A program made the position numbers and the translations under genes. DNA of 64,000 nt. Source: Ascarosepion bandense (Eukaryota > Mollusca > Cephalopoda > Sepiida > Sepiidae). This document shows, one piece after another, positions 30,770 to 42,969 of this stretch. The stretch is from NCBI GenBank assembly GCA_037127315.1, contig JBBBDQ010001270.1, positions 2,848,501 through 2,912,500 on the forward strand, given 5' to 3'. The notes under the pieces were generated by a model. It ran no database searches. It saw only the letters and a program-made list of their open reading frames with translations, and was not told where the DNA came from. Position 1 is the stretch's first letter. Every line of letters starts with the position of its first letter.

Positions 30770-32680
30770 TGGGCAAAATGTACTTAACCACATTAAAAAC
30801 AAAAACAATATTCAAATTTTATTTTCTGTTTCGGGGCATCATTTTACGCAGCGTAAAATTCAATCAATTTAAATCGATTTGATTTCTACGGCGACTTATC
30901 TTTTAAAAGGTAAATATTAATTGTTCAAGTTCTATTTTGAGATTTCAAAAACTAAAGGCCGCTTAAGAGGTGTTGAAAATCTTTGTAAATTTTTTTTATA
31001 AAATTCTCTGGTCATAAATAGATTCAATAAATTAATATGTGTCCTAATCGTGACAGAAAAATAGAATAACACACGTGAAAAAAAAAAACGACCAAAAGTC
31101 CAAGTTCAGAACTGAAAATTCCGAACTTTAACATCTTTACACCTTTAACTGTCAACTAATATAAAATAAAATTATTATTATTAAATATATTTATTATTAC
31201 ATTTGATATCATATATATATACCTTCACTAAATCGGTTAAAAACAGCATAGTATAAATAAAAAAGGGCCCCCAAATTAATAAAAACGAACTTTTTCCATC
31301 AAAATATTCATATTATTATTAGAAGGAAAATTTTGGTAAAAATCTTGTTTTGATCTTACTTAGCGCCAGACCAAATTGTTATGAGAGTTTACAATCGAAA
31401 ACATATTACATAATTGAGTTTTTTTTTCATAATTGACAAAGACATTAATTCTGAAATTCTTGCAAAAATCAAATAATTGTCGGAAAATAATGAATCTTAC
31501 AGAACTTATTCACAAATGAATTAAATTATTTTTGAAAGCATTATTAAAAAAACTCTTTGTAAAATATTTTTACATTTGTTACCCACCCTCCACGTAAATT
31601 CATGAAATTTTAAGAAATTAAATTTTGTTGCAAAAATTAGTTTTACTAGTTAAAAGCATGGCTCATTAGGAAATGTAAATCATTTTATGTTTGAAAAAAA
31701 ATTACCTCTATTTCCGATAATCTGCTCTCAAAATAAAGTAGAAAATGCAATTTAACTACGGCATTATTTAATTTCATAAGCCTTTAGTTGCTTGAATAAA
31801 TAATAAAAGTTAAGGACATTATAGTCAGAAAAAGTTTTTTTCGATTAATAATGAAATTTTAAACAAATTGGATTCTTTTTGTTAAATTATATTAATTTAT
31901 AAAGTTTCAAAAATATTTTTAAAGTACTTCTTGGATTTGTTGGGCCTAGTTTGAAAAATTATTAATCGAAAAATATATCTAGTAATCGAAAATTAAAAAG
32001 TTTAATACAAATCGTCGTACCTTCCTATTTTTAAAATATTTTTTGTGTATTTGAAGTTTTTTATTGGTTATATCTATGTTCAAATTAAAAGGTCATGTGT
32101 TTCAGGGTTTCTTTCCCTTGCAGAAAAAAAAAACTGTGCAGTTATGTCACTTGCGATCGCATCTGTCAAATTTGTCACCACATATGGTGGAAAAGGTTAG
32201 GAAGTTAAACTCTGTGTTTAAGAAATGGTTGTATTCTAAATTTCATGCTATAAATAAGTAATATTTGTGTAAATAAGATTACTTTGCTAATTCCCCCCCC
32301 CCCCCCAAAAAAAAATTGTCAGAGATGTATATTTGTTTTTTTTTTGGATTTTTTGTTTTTCATAATATTTTAAAATCGAGAATTAAAATTTGTTTACAAA
32401 TGCGATCGCTCAAAGAAGGCCGAAAATTGAAAGATTAAAAAAATTGAGAATTTCAGATTCCAATCAATATAATTTCTGTTGAAAATACACCATTGTACTT
32501 TGCGTACTGGAAATAGTAAATTGAATCATTTTACGTTAAATCAAAACTAAAATATAAGTTTTAAGAAAACCTTTGTATTTTTATCATATTCTAATTATTA
32601 TTGATTATAAAATAAATATTATTAATCTTGTTATAATCAATGTTATTATTTTTTATCTCTTGTGTTTAGTTCCTTTCATC
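30770..32680. other. Long AT-rich interval without recognisable feature
   Basis: No repeat family from the rest of the window, no coding signal and no RNA gene were recognised. A homopolymer C run followed by an A run lies near 32,292-32,316. Two GCGATCGC sites lie at about 32,153 and 32,402. Confidence 0.55.
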
Positions 32681-32681
32681 G

Positions 32682-32730
<49 letters not shown>

Positions 32731-32883
32731 CATCTTGCCATCCTCATTTATAGTGAGAGATAATAACGAAGAAGCGTCGGTTCAGTTCATTCTCTTTACT
32801 ATCAGTTATTAAAACTTTACAGTCATGAAACCTCTTGCTGCGTATTTGCAATTTAACTGCGCCATATTATTTTATTTTTCTGC

Positions 32884-32925
<42 letters not shown>

Positions 32926-33019
32926 CCTCCTCTCACGCTCAGAATGTATGGCCTTTGTGGAAACAACTAATAATCTTTTTATATAATTTGTTGTCATTTT
33001 CAAAGGCAGTACTACACTC

Positions 33020-33063
<44 letters not shown>

Positions 33064-33131
33064 GTGGACACTGACGTCAATATCAAGTGATAATCTTGAA
33101 CACATGTCGCGAAATAACTTATTTCCAAATG

Positions 33132-33183
<52 letters not shown>

Positions 33184-33186
<3 letters not shown>

Positions 33187-33273
33187 TCATCAACATACAA
33201 GCCCGTTTCGCTGTATCACAGCTCATCAGTGTGGCTAGACATATCCACTTGCTCCTGGCCGGAATCGAAACTC

Positions 33274-33277
<4 letters not shown>
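33184..33277 (-). mobile_element. tRNA-derived ribozyme SINE, subfamily b, partial
   Basis: Antisense copy with the hammerhead module, linker and B box (complement GAGTTTCGATTCC). Further 5' it is replaced by a (TA)n run. Just beyond, at 33,316-33,385 (+), is a lone SINE-a head (ATAGCTCAGAGGGAGG ... GGTTTCAATCC). Confidence 0.8.
33191..33234 (-). ncRNA. Hammerhead ribozyme (SINE-b)
   Basis: CUGAUGA, GCUGU/ACAGC, GAAA and a UA cleavage site are intact. Stem I CCACA/UGUUG has one mismatch. Stem III CGG/UUG uses wobble pairs. Core intact, possibly active. Confidence 0.78.
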
Positions 33278-33318
<41 letters not shown>

Positions 33319-33399
33319 CCATAGCTCAGAGGGAGGTAGAATTACCGACTGACACCAATTCAGTCGGGTTTCAATCCTGCACTTGATTGTGAGCAATCT

Positions 33400-34905
33400 T
33401 GAAACAGAGTGTCGCAGCTCTGTGCTATCCTCAGTGCCCACTTTTAATAGATATAGCAGACATTTCAAATGTATGTTGGTAATGTCCTTCTCAAGGCAAT
33501 AGAAAGATTGACTGAAAATGATTTTTTTTATCAAAAACGCGAGATTTCGTATGATGCGTGAAATATCAGGCGCTACACATCGACTAACTTAACAATGGAA
33601 CCGCCTGTTTAAATTTCGTACGCCTCTTACGTTTTAAAGAAAATCCCAATTTATTTATGGTATCTGTACATAGCCATCTACAATGATTCTCACCAGTTTG
33701 TGCCAGACTAATATTTAAAGTGGATATTCGTGAGAAATATCAATAGTTCAAGATATTTTTCATGTGTCTGTTTTCTTTTGAGATATTCAGAATCATCGAC
33801 CCGACATTTGAAAACGACTGTCAATTATGTGACTTTCACTTCACAACGAATATGAATTACACCGAACTTTGGGTGTGCTGTCCATAAAGAATCCTGATAA
33901 ACTACGCAATGAATAATTTGGAATGAAAGTTGGTGATTACATCTGTCGGATTTCTCAATATTTGATTGCTTAATAAATGCGACTTCACACACACTTATAC
34001 CCTCTCAGGAGCCAATGTGAATAACACATACATTTACGAATTAAACAAAAGAAATTCCTTTTTATTAGATAATTATCTCAAAGATTTTTACCATGTACGA
34101 ACGTCGTTAAAATGAATAGAGCTTATTTATTTACCAACCAGAAGACAGAAAAAATATTCAAAGTTGATCCTATTTTTCGTTGTTAAAATGCTTAAATACA
34201 CATTGATAGTTTTTGCCTTTTCTCTTTAGAGGGTCTCGAGCCGTCCTCTGGGTGGAAGTCCGAACGACCTGCATTTTCATACCCTCTCACCTACTATTTT
34301 CTCTTCATGCAAAAAAAGAAAGAGCATTAGACGGAGATTCAATCGTCTGCCTAGACATTCAAAAACCAGACGACATCTTACTCCATCGCTCTTTCCCTTT
34401 CACCTTGATTTTCTTCTTCCTCACAAATGTCCGTCAATAAAAGATAATAAAGACGAACAAAGAATCAGCACACAAACGTTTTCTACTATCCTTTACGCAT
34501 TATAAACATCAAGTAGAGTTTTCCTCAAAAATATTTCCTCTTGAATTCAACAAAAAATGAACTTTCCACACTTAAATACAATTTTCATGAATAACAAAAC
34601 TGATGTTATATTTTGATTAATAACTCATTTTTATTATTTAAAAAAAGATCTTTTTCATCCTTTGATGTTTGTTAAACCTTCTGATCTTTTTTAAATATGA
34701 AGAGCTCGGTTATATTTGGAACAAGGTTAATTCAACAAGCATAATCGATGCTCCTTACATATGTTCTTTATAATCAATGGACAATGTTATAGAAGTACAC
34801 ATCTTTTTCAACAATGAATGTTCAAGAAATACTACTAGTTTGCAACAGTCGATATTAGACAATGTCTAACAGAAAGTTCACAAATTTGCACATAATACGG
34901 CAGAG
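33400..34905. other. AT-rich interval, nothing recognised
   Basis: No repeat family, coding motif or RNA gene was identified. A 75-residue frame at 34,213-34,440 has no domain signature and is not called. Confidence 0.5.
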
Positions 34906-34924
34906 CAAATTCAGGCTTTTAAAA

Positions 34925-35270
34925 ATTGAGTTTTTCTGTAATCACAATCTCCTATGTGCCTTTTCCTTTTTTGATGTAGGCGTTCATGGCTTTCCATGTC
35001 TCCCCATCCTTGGTGGCTCTTAGCACGCTTTCTCCCATTACACCACGCAACACCCGTTCTAAGCTCTCCTTCCTCAGTGCATTTCCCAGGAACTTTAGTT
35101 GTCTCTACCTGATGCTCAATATTAATTTCCTTTTCGTTTCCATCTTTACAAAACCTCATCATAGCTTATATGCTCGGCCCATGATATCCGCAGCATCCTT
35201 CTGTAGAACCACATTTCAGTTGTTTCAAGTTTTTCCTTTATCTTTAGTGATATGGTCTAGATGTGATATC
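34925..35270 (-). pseudogene. RTE LINE 3' end fragment
   Basis: Antisense RTE C-terminus with frameshifts: the block around CTGGGAAATGCACTGAGGAA and the complement of GCATCCTTCTGTAGAACCAC (WFYRRML region). Begins CTATGTGCC-like at 34,951, the RTE terminus. Confidence 0.75.
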
Positions 35271-35554
35271 TGTTCTTCAATATATTCAGAATTACGAGTC
35301 CCATAAACGTAAGGTTTCCCAAACTCCGAGTAGCCATTCGACTCTATGAGTGACGTTTTAGTGGCTATGCAAAGATTTCTGCTATTCTTTCTTTCATGCA
35401 TTAATGAGGGTCATATCAAAAAGAAAGAAAGTACACTGTTTAAATACAATATAAAACTTTTTTTTAACACAAACCGTGTCGTGCTAAAAGAAATTCGTCA
35501 TTGGCGGTTGCAATCTGAAAATCTTACTCCATCGCAAATGATACAGTGCTGATA

Positions 35555-36540
35555 GCAGATGCAGGAAAGAAACTACAAGACCTCCTACAGAAAGTAGTTA
35601 AAGAAAACGGAAAGAAAGGACTACATATAAACTACAAGAAAACTGAATGCATGGTCATCAGCAAAAAGAGGAGCCCCAAATCCCAATGACAAGTTGAGAG
35701 TACTAAAATAAAACAGGTGCAGAATTTGAATATTGGCCAAGGAAACATTCAAGAAGCTGAGTAAAATACTGAGAGACAGGAAAATTTTGCTGGAAACAAA
35801 GAAGAGAGTACTGGATTGTTATATGATGTCTGCCCTTTAATATGGCAGTGAATACTGGACAACCTCATCAAAGACAAAAAAATACTTGAAGCAACCGAAA
35901 TGTGGTTCTACAGAAGGATGCTAAGGATGCCATAGACAAAACATGTGAGCAACGACGAGATTTTGGAGAGGATGAACCCGAGAAGAAAACTGATACTTAG
36001 CATTAAAAAAAGACAGCTGATGTTTTTAGAACATGTAACGATGTGCGTTGTGGTGCAGTGGATATCGACTCGGAACGACAAATCGGGGAGCCGAGTTCGA
36101 ATTACATTTGGATTGCTTGCATTCCCTTACGTACAAATGCTCTTGGGAAAGATATTAATCCGTCTCTTCCTTCCAGCTATGGGTTAAATAATAGGACATA
36201 TTCGGTTCTATAGCCTTTGTCGTCAACCAGTCTACCAGAAGGCAATGGCAACATACTGCGGGATACATCTTCTACCCAGTTAGTCATGTCTCTTTCGAGA
36301 CATGATCGCCCAAAGCGTATATCACGTATGGTACTTAAATGACTAACTGAAAGAAGAAGGAGGGCTTGGATAAACTGATGCTCACAGGATAGATAGAAGA
36401 GAAAACGAAACAAGGGAAGGCAACCCATGAAATACTTGGTGGACTTGAGTAGATGGATGGTGGAGCAGGGATTGAGTTGGATAACAGGAGCAGTATTGAG
36501 AGGCCATGATCGCTTAAGATTCTGAAGAGACATGGATGAA
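35555..36540 (+). pseudogene. RTE LINE copy interrupted by a SINE
   Basis: Before 36,040 the frame fragments give VLIADAGKKLQDLLQKVV and KKTECMVI, then ETKKRVLDCY-like and the WFYRRML block. After 36,352 the RTE C-terminus resumes (GLDKLMLTG, KATHEILGGL-like). The SINE between them splits the KFLGHAMRKE region. Many stops and frameshifts. Confidence 0.8.
36041..36352 (+). mobile_element. SINE family 1, full length, inserted in RTE
   Basis: Sense copy. Head GTGCGTTGTGGTGCAGTGG with A box TGGTGCAGTGG, B box GAGTTCGAATTAC, body to TTAAATAATAGGACATATTC and CTACCAGAAGGCAATGGCAA. The 3' end has hairpin CATGTCTC/GAGACATG (36,286-36,305) and ends CACGTATGGTACTTAAATGA. It lies within an RTE frame that continues on both sides. 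Confidence 0.88.
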
Positions 36541-36570
36541 GAAGAAGAACTGCTTAAATTGTAATACTTA

Positions 36571-37491
36571 TTTGTAAAAGGCATAAGACAAGGATGTGTC
36601 TTTTCACTGGATTTGTTCAACCTACACAGCGAGAATATTTTGAGGACCCTAGATGACACGCCAGGATTTGTTATTGGAGGCCACAACCTGAACAACATAA
36701 GGTATGCGGACGATACAGTGCTGATTGCGGACACAGAAAGGAAACTACAAGACCTCATACAGAAAGTAGCAGTGGAGATTGACAAGAAGTGACTACAAAT
36801 AAACTTTAAGAAAACTGAGTGCATGGTCATCAGCAAAAGATACAACCCAAAATGCCAAATACAGGTGGGGGATAACAGAATCAAGCAAGTACAAAATTTT
36901 AAGTACCTAGGAAGTGTTCTAACAGAAGATGGAAAGTGCGACACGGAGATCCGAAGGCGAATTGGGATGGCAAAGGACGCGTTCCAGAAGATGAGCAAAA
37001 TACTAACACACAGGAAAATCTCAATAGAAACGAAGAAAAGAGTGCTAGACTGCTATGTAATGTCAGTTCTTCAATACGGCAGTGAATGCTGGACAATATC
37101 ATCGAAAATGAGGACAAAACTGGAAGCGACCGAAATTTGGTTCTACAGAAGGATGCTACGGATATCGTGGACTGAGCATGCAAGCAACGATTGGGTGTTG
37201 GAAAGAATGGCAACAAAAAGGAAATTGATGCTGAGCATCAGGAAGAGACAACTGAAGTTCCTGGGACATGCAATGAGGAAGGAGAGCCTGGAGAACCTGA
37301 TACTGACTGGTCAGATAGAAGGAAGGAGAGACAGAGGAAGGCAGCGGATAACATATTTGCAGGGTCTGATCAGGTGGATGACGGAACGGGGGTTGCCAGG
37401 AGCAACAGGAGCAAACATACTAAGAGCCACAAGGGATAGGGAGACGTGGAGAACCATGATCGCCTACGTCCTGAAGGGACAGGGCACATAG
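36571..37491 (+). pseudogene. RTE-clade LINE reverse transcriptase, best-preserved copy
   Basis: One frame, with a single stop (TGA at 36,790), covers the RT C-terminal half and the tail. RT block VKGIRQGCVFSLDLFNLHSE leads to YADD at 36,703-36,714 within NIRYADDTVLIADTE. Then come KTECMVISK, FKYLGSVLTEDGK, RVLDCYVMSVLQYGSECWTI, WFYRRMLRISWTEHASND, KFLGHAMRKE, LTGQIEGRRDRGRQR and a terminal GQGT followed by TAG. Upstream endonuclease and first RT blocks are absent, as in a 5'-truncated insertion. The tail resembles that of BovB/RTE elements. From 36,823 on the frame is uninterrupted for 222 residues. Confidence 0.92.
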
Positions 37492-37689
37492 AATAATGTT
37501 TGTGATTTTGTGTGTATTTATGTTTGTGGGCTTTATGTGTGACTTGTGCAGTTAGGTAGTTCTTATATTAACTTCTGTTTTTGTCCTGATTGAGTGTTTA
37601 TATATTTATATTTATATGTGGCAGTTTTGGCATTACGTTTTGTGTTATGTTTATTTGTTTTTGTTGCTATTTGCGTAGCAAAGTAGATA

Positions 37690-38930
37690 TTTGTTCGAGT
37701 ATCTACATTTTATCATTATTTTGTTTTTTCAGTATGCTACTTTGATTTTTAAGGTTAATTTTTGCTCATTTTCCTCTAAACATAATTTGCAGTTTCTGGT
37801 ATTGCTGATGTGGGAAGGTACTCTTTTTACGACTTTCCTCTTAAGTTTGGTGGAGATATTTATTTGCGTTCTGGTTACGGTTATGTATTTTGATAGTGTT
37901 CATTCTTTTTGTATCTTTCTGTGTTAAATTGAGTTTTGTAATTGTTGAATCTTTCTTTGAAGGTTGTTTCTGTTGCTCGTATGTAAATCTTTCTTTTGTG
38001 TCCATGTTATTTGTCAAGGTGGCATTATATATTATATTGTCGGTTAAACATTTATTGTTAAGTGGACAGTCTTCTTTCGGTAGTTGCATTTGTTCATATT
38101 GTATTTTTTGGAGAATTTTCTTATTGTGTTTGGTTATTATTTTCTCCATGTTCTCTTTGCAGCTGTAACTGATATTAACTCTGTTCATGTTGATGGTTTT
38201 CGAGAGTTTGAGGAAATTTTTTTCTATTATATTAAAAAACAATTTTCATATTTTTGTCTTTATATTGTTGTTGTAGCCTGAGTTGAACCAGATTAATTTT
38301 CTTTTTCTATTGTTTTTGGTTTAACTGTGTTTTTGTTGATGATTGTTGAGAGTTTGTGTTTGAGGAAAAGTTTTTCTATTACACTAAAAAATATTTTTTT
38401 TCTAATTTTGTCTTTATATTGTTGTTGTAGGCTGAGTTGAACCAGATTCTCTTTCTTTTTCTCTTGTTTTTGGTTGGTATATATTCGTTTGTGTATTCGA
38501 GTTTGAGTATCCGCTGTTTGTTAGTGCTAATTCGTATACTGTTTTGCTTTCATTGACTATTTTGATGTTACTTGAATCTGTTGATAGTCTTTTGTTCAAA
38601 GATATGGGTCAGTCAGTTAAGTGCCATACGTGATACACGATTGGGCGATCATGTCTCGAAAAATGCATGACTGACTGGGCAGAAGATTACCTCGTAGAAG
38701 TTTGCCTTTACTTTCTGCGGTAGACTGTTTGCCGACCAAGGCTAGAGTACCCAATTTGTCTTGTTATTTAATCCATAACTGGAGGGAAGAGGCTCACTAA
38801 TACCTTTCCCAAGGGTATTTGCGCGTAAGTGAAAGCGGGGGATTCAACTGGAATTCGAACTCGGCTCCTCGATTTCTTGTTCCGAGCCGATATCCACTAC
38901 ACCACAACGCACATTCAGATATGGGTACTG
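37690..38930 (-). pseudogene. Second RT/GIY-YIG-type retroelement, C-terminal region, decayed
   Basis: Minus-strand pieces in order are: LNKRLSTDSSNIKIVNES and ELALTNSGYSNS (38.4-38.6 kb), an IGKxFLKL-like linker, NRVNISYSCKENMEKIITKH, then CPLNNKCLTDNIIYNATLT (Cys-rich start of the nuclease-like domain) and NTRNCKLCLEENEQKLTL (37.8 kb). I recognise this as the region following the RT in a retroelement family common in cnidarians and molluscs, related to GIY-YIG-bearing Penelope-like elements; the exact clade is uncertain. The YIG segment is lost. A 152-bp segment (GTCTTTATATTGTTGTTGTAG) is tandemly duplicated at 38,258 and 38,410. Confidence 0.6.
38610..38916 (-). mobile_element. SINE family 1 with target-site duplication
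   Basis: Antisense full-length copy flanked by a perfect 10-bp duplication AGATATGGGT (38,600-38,609 and 38,917-38,926). It sits inside the RT/GIY-YIG pseudogene, which continues on both sides. The head at the right end carries GTGGTGTAGTGG (A box) and GAGTTCGAATTCC (B box). This copy fixes the element boundaries at 307 bp. Confidence 0.92.
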
Positions 38931-39159
38931 AATTGAATTAACTGGGAGGGTGGTTGTAATTTTTCTTGTCAGTTGCGAATCCTAGAGTACTGGAAATTTT
39001 ATAATATTAATATTTTCCTTATATACATATATATATATATATAACTTTTAAATGCTGTCGGTTACTATTGTAAAAAATTTCCATTGATGAACAGGCACAC
39101 GATCAATCAAGCGCACTCACACGTCCAAGAACGAAAAAATACACGCACACACTACAACA

Positions 39160-39185
39160 CGCACACACACATGCACGTCCCCCAC

Positions 39186-39217
<32 letters not shown>

Positions 39218-39480
39218 GTGCGTGCGTGCGTACGTGTGTATCAGAACTCGAAAATCAGGAAAGGTAAATATTAACTCATCTATCTGTCGTAGTAAATATA
39301 TATGTACACATACACAAACATACACACACACACACACACAGATATATATATATATATATATATCAGAACTGGCAAATTAGCAAAGATAAATATTAACTCA
39401 TATATCTGTCGTTATAAATATATATATATATGTATGTATGTGTGTCTCTATGCATATTTATCTATCTATCTATCTATCTA

Positions 39481-39533
<53 letters not shown>

Positions 39534-39665
39534 ACACACACACATACGCACACACACACATATATGTATGTATGTGTGTCTCTGTGCATATCTATCTATC
39601 TATCTATCTATCTATACACACACAGACACACACACACACACACTCATATATATATATATATATAT
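39160..39665. repeat. Complex microsatellite cluster
   Basis: Alternating (TG)n/(CA)n, (TA)n and (CTAT)n tracts, with ACTGGCAAATTAGCAAAGATAAATATTAACTCATA-type spacer (seen at 39,245, 39,366 and 39,665 in diverged form) repeated three times at roughly 120- to 300-bp intervals. Confidence 0.9.
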
Positions 39666-39839
39666 GAGAACTGGCAAAAATATAAAAAAGTAAATATAAA
39701 TCATATATTTCTTGAGGTAAAGTCTTTCAACATTTCTAAAGAAAAATAATTCTTTATATTCTGAGGCGAGAAAAAAGTACTTAGTAGAAATGTCTTCTCT
39801 AAAAATGCTTTCATAGACTCCAACAATTGGATAAATCGA

Positions 39840-40255
39840 GATTGATTTGACGAGGAGTGGGTTGGCGGGTTTCAAGCTCGCTTTCAATACCATTACCGTC
39901 ATTAGAATGACAAACTGAAATTCACTACCCTTGGCTTCAGAAGCTGTACTGAATCAAAAATGTAACCATTTCAGTCGGGGCTTCCAAAAGTGGTTGATGT
40001 CGAACCCCGGGGTCGATGAGACTATCAAGGGGGCTGATAAATGCGTAAGTGGCCAAAAGTGTAATAATACCTGAGAGTATAAAAAGGGATCGATAAATAA
40101 TTCGTGGTGGCTTTTTGATACCAAGTCTTAGCTAAATATCAATGCCTATTCTTCTTCACTTTCAAACAAATCCTTCACATTAATGCTTCCAAGTAAATAA
40201 AAAGGCAAATTTATCTATTTTTAATTTTTACTGCAGGTAATAATGGTAACTTCTT
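39840..40255. other. GC-richer interval without recognised element
   Basis: Contains GGGGCTTCCAAAAGTGGTTG and CGAACCCCGGGGTCGATGAG. No tRNA fold, coding motif or window-internal paralogue was found. Confidence 0.4.
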
Positions 40256-41015
40256 ATTCTTCTGTGCCCTCTCCTTTCGGGACGTAAGCGATCATGGCTT
40301 TCGACGTCTCCCTATCCCTGGTGGATCTTAGTATGTTGTCTCCTGTTACATCACCCAAACTCCGCTCTGTCATCCACTAGCTCAGGCCCATAAATAAAGA
40401 AATTAAATATATAGAAACTAACATGGCCACAAAATGAGGGATCAGTTTATATATTGATTATAGTATAGAACTGATCCCCCATTTTATACCCATATGATAA
40501 TTTTTTTCTAAAGAGTTGGCATATATATTCTTCTTCTATGTGCCCTGGCCTTTCAGGACGTAGGCGATTATGGCTTTCCACGTCTCACTATCTCTGGTGG
40601 CTCTTAATATGTTTTCTCCTGTTAATCACCGTTCCATCATCCACCTGATCAGGCCCTTCAAATATGTTATCCGCTGCCTTCTTCTGTCTCTTTTTCTTTA
40701 TATCCGGCCTATCAGTATCAGATTCTGTCGCACTTTTCGTCTTGTGAAATAAACTTCCCAGATATTTAAACTTCTGTAGCTACGTAATTTTAGTATCCCC
40801 CACCTGTATTTGGCAGTTTGGGCTGCTCGATTTTGGGATGACCATGCATTCGGTTTTCTTGCAGTTTATTTGTCGTCCTTTCTTGTCACTCTCTTCAGCT
40901 ACCTTGTGTAGGAGGTCTTGTAGTTTCCTCTCCGTGTCTGCTATCAGCACTGTATCATCTGCGTACCTTATGTTGTTCAAATTTTGGCCTTCTATGACGA
41001 ATCTTGGCATAACTA
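40256..41015 (-). pseudogene. Two RTE LINE 3' fragments with an inserted fold-back element
   Basis: One RTE terminus lies at 40,256-40,385 and a second at 40,530-40,740, both beginning at the (TTC)n and TGTGCCC terminus. The second continues to 41,010 with the RT block NIRYADDTVLIADTERKLQ (YADD present), KTECMVI and CQIQVGDT. Between the two termini is the palindrome at 40,415-40,490. Confidence 0.8.
40415..40495. repeat. Short fold-back element (GATCAGTT family)
   Basis: ACAAAATGAGGGATCAGTTT and AACTGATCCCCCATTTTATA form inverted arms around TATATATTGATTATAGTATAG. Confidence 0.75.
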
Positions 41016-41094
41016 AAATCTCTAAATTTTAAATGCAATATCAATTGCCCTCTTTTACGTATTTGATTCCCAACCATCTCTTATCTCTTCTTTG

Positions 41095-41170
41095 AAAGCT
41101 CCTGCATATATTTATTTTCTCACTGTAAGCCCCTGCACACCAGTAGCATTTCTGCCATGCTTGGGGAAAA

Positions 41171-41215
<45 letters not shown>
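41095..41215 (+). repeat. Jockey-like LINE tail remnant plus (TA)n
   Basis: AAGCCCCTGCACACCAGTAG, CATTTCTGCCATGCTTGGGG, then TA repeats at 41,175-41,217. Confidence 0.65.
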
Positions 41216-41217
<2 letters not shown>

Positions 41218-41862
41218 CAAAACAGAAACAGAAACTAAAGCAGAGAAAGAAGACATTTTTAAATGCTATTGCAACAATTGCTTCATATTAATCTTTGCGC
41301 ACGTGCGTGTGCGTGTGTGCGTGTGTTAATTATGCATAGATACGTTTTTACTTATTACTATAAATGCTAATTTTAGTGAATTGACATATTTGAGGAGCTA
41401 TCCCTGTTTTCTTTGCTGATGTTCTTCGTGAAATTAATAACAACCGGCCGAGACTGAGAAGTCCTACTAAAAAAAAAAGATTGTACCTCTGACAATAAAA
41501 CAGAACCATTCTTGTTAGTACTTAGTTTAATATTTGGTAAATATTCAGTATTCATGAGCACTAATGTTCATTTGGTGCACAAACAGGCATTTACAGCCAG
41601 AATAAAAAGCTTGCAGAATGGAATCAATTTTATATTTTATCACCGATATGGTCCTAAAATTTTAATGGTTCAGTGAAAACTGATTAAAATAACTTAAAAG
41701 GGAAATCATTGTACATATATATATATATATTACAAAAAGACCTTCATCCTTTTGAAAAAAAAGAGAAGAAAACATGCATTTTGAAAAATGATTAAAAATT
41801 ATCTAACTGTAAATGTAGAAACAGTATAGTTATGCAATCAATGAAGAAAAATAATATTGTCA

Positions 41863-41906
<44 letters not shown>

Positions 41907-42094
41907 GAGTATTCACAGGCGAAAATGGCCATGAAAATATAAGTGTGTGTGTGTATATTTTCAAACAAAAGTTCTAACTTATGTCTTATATATGATAACT
42001 ACATACCCTTGTTCCCTGTTTAGGATGTGGTTTCCGGTGTTCTCTTTTCCAAACTTCTCACTTTTTTTTTTTCAATTGGAGTAGATAGACTAAA

Positions 42095-42268
42095 CTATCG
42101 CCCGGTTCACACTCCACCCTCGTCTATTGAACAGGTGAAGATGCTCATCCCTTGTTCCCTGTTTAGGATGTGATTTCCGGTTTTCTCTTTTCTAATCTTT
42201 TCACTCTTACGTAGCCCCCGGCACATCAGTGGCGTTACCGCCTTGCTCGGGGTGATATGATTAAAAAA
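42095..42268 (+). mobile_element. Tail-sharing SINE
   Basis: TATCGCCCGGTTCACACTCC to TTACCGCCTTGCTCGGGGTG and AAAAAAAA. A truncated duplicate of its middle part (TTCCCTGTTTAGGATGTGGT) precedes it at 42,010-42,062. Confidence 0.78.
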
Positions 42269-42969
42269 AAAATTATTTATTATTATAAATGTTAATTTTA
42301 GTGAGTAGACATATTTGAGTTGCTATCCCTCTTTCATGTTTTAATATTCTTAAACAGTGAAATTAATAACAACCAGCCGAGATTGAGAAGTCCTACTAAA
42401 AAAAGATTGTACCTCTGACAGTAAAACAGAACCATTCTTGTTGGGGCTTCTTTCATTTTGTTATAATATAAACATATGTGATTGTACATTTCTGGTATTG
42501 ATTAGGCTGTGATGTGCTGCAATCTATGATACATAGAGCTGAGTAAAGCTATATCATTAACACTCCACCTCCACTGATGCCATTTGTGTTAATGGAGCTA
42601 CATTTGTTTTGGCATTATTTCTAGAAGTCTTACAGGTTATGTGTCGAAAATATATGATAGATTGATGAAGTGAAGGAATCTTGTCCAGAACTTGCTTACT
42701 AATGTTTGATGTAGAGATTGGATTGTCACTGGCTTTTTAACAAAGCTAGTTTGAAAAACAACTTTTTGTTGTTATTCATTATCTTTGTAAACATAGCCAA
42801 CTGCAAACAGACAAAATCTTGATTGAACACAGCATGAATAACTCTAATTATTAAAGAAAAACAAGATTGATAGTTCCAGTGTTTAGTTTCAAAAGTATTC
42901 ACAGGTGAAAATTGCTAGAAAAATATGTGTGTGTGTGTATTAACAAAAGTTCTAAATTATGTCTTGTAT

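Larger units (their letters stand above)
32690..33320. repeat. Cluster of (TA)n microsatellites
   Basis: TA runs at 32,690-32,728, 32,886-32,924, 33,020-33,059, 33,134-33,183 and 33,275-33,315 flank short unique pieces and a ribozyme-SINE copy. Confidence 0.92.

Noticed and set aside
34213..34440. 75-residue plus-strand frame in otherwise empty AT-rich DNA
   Set aside because: No domain, no conserved context, and length within chance expectation.
36177..36998. 273-residue minus-strand open frame
   Set aside because: It runs antisense across RTE and SINE sequence; the plus strand there carries the recognisable RT motifs.
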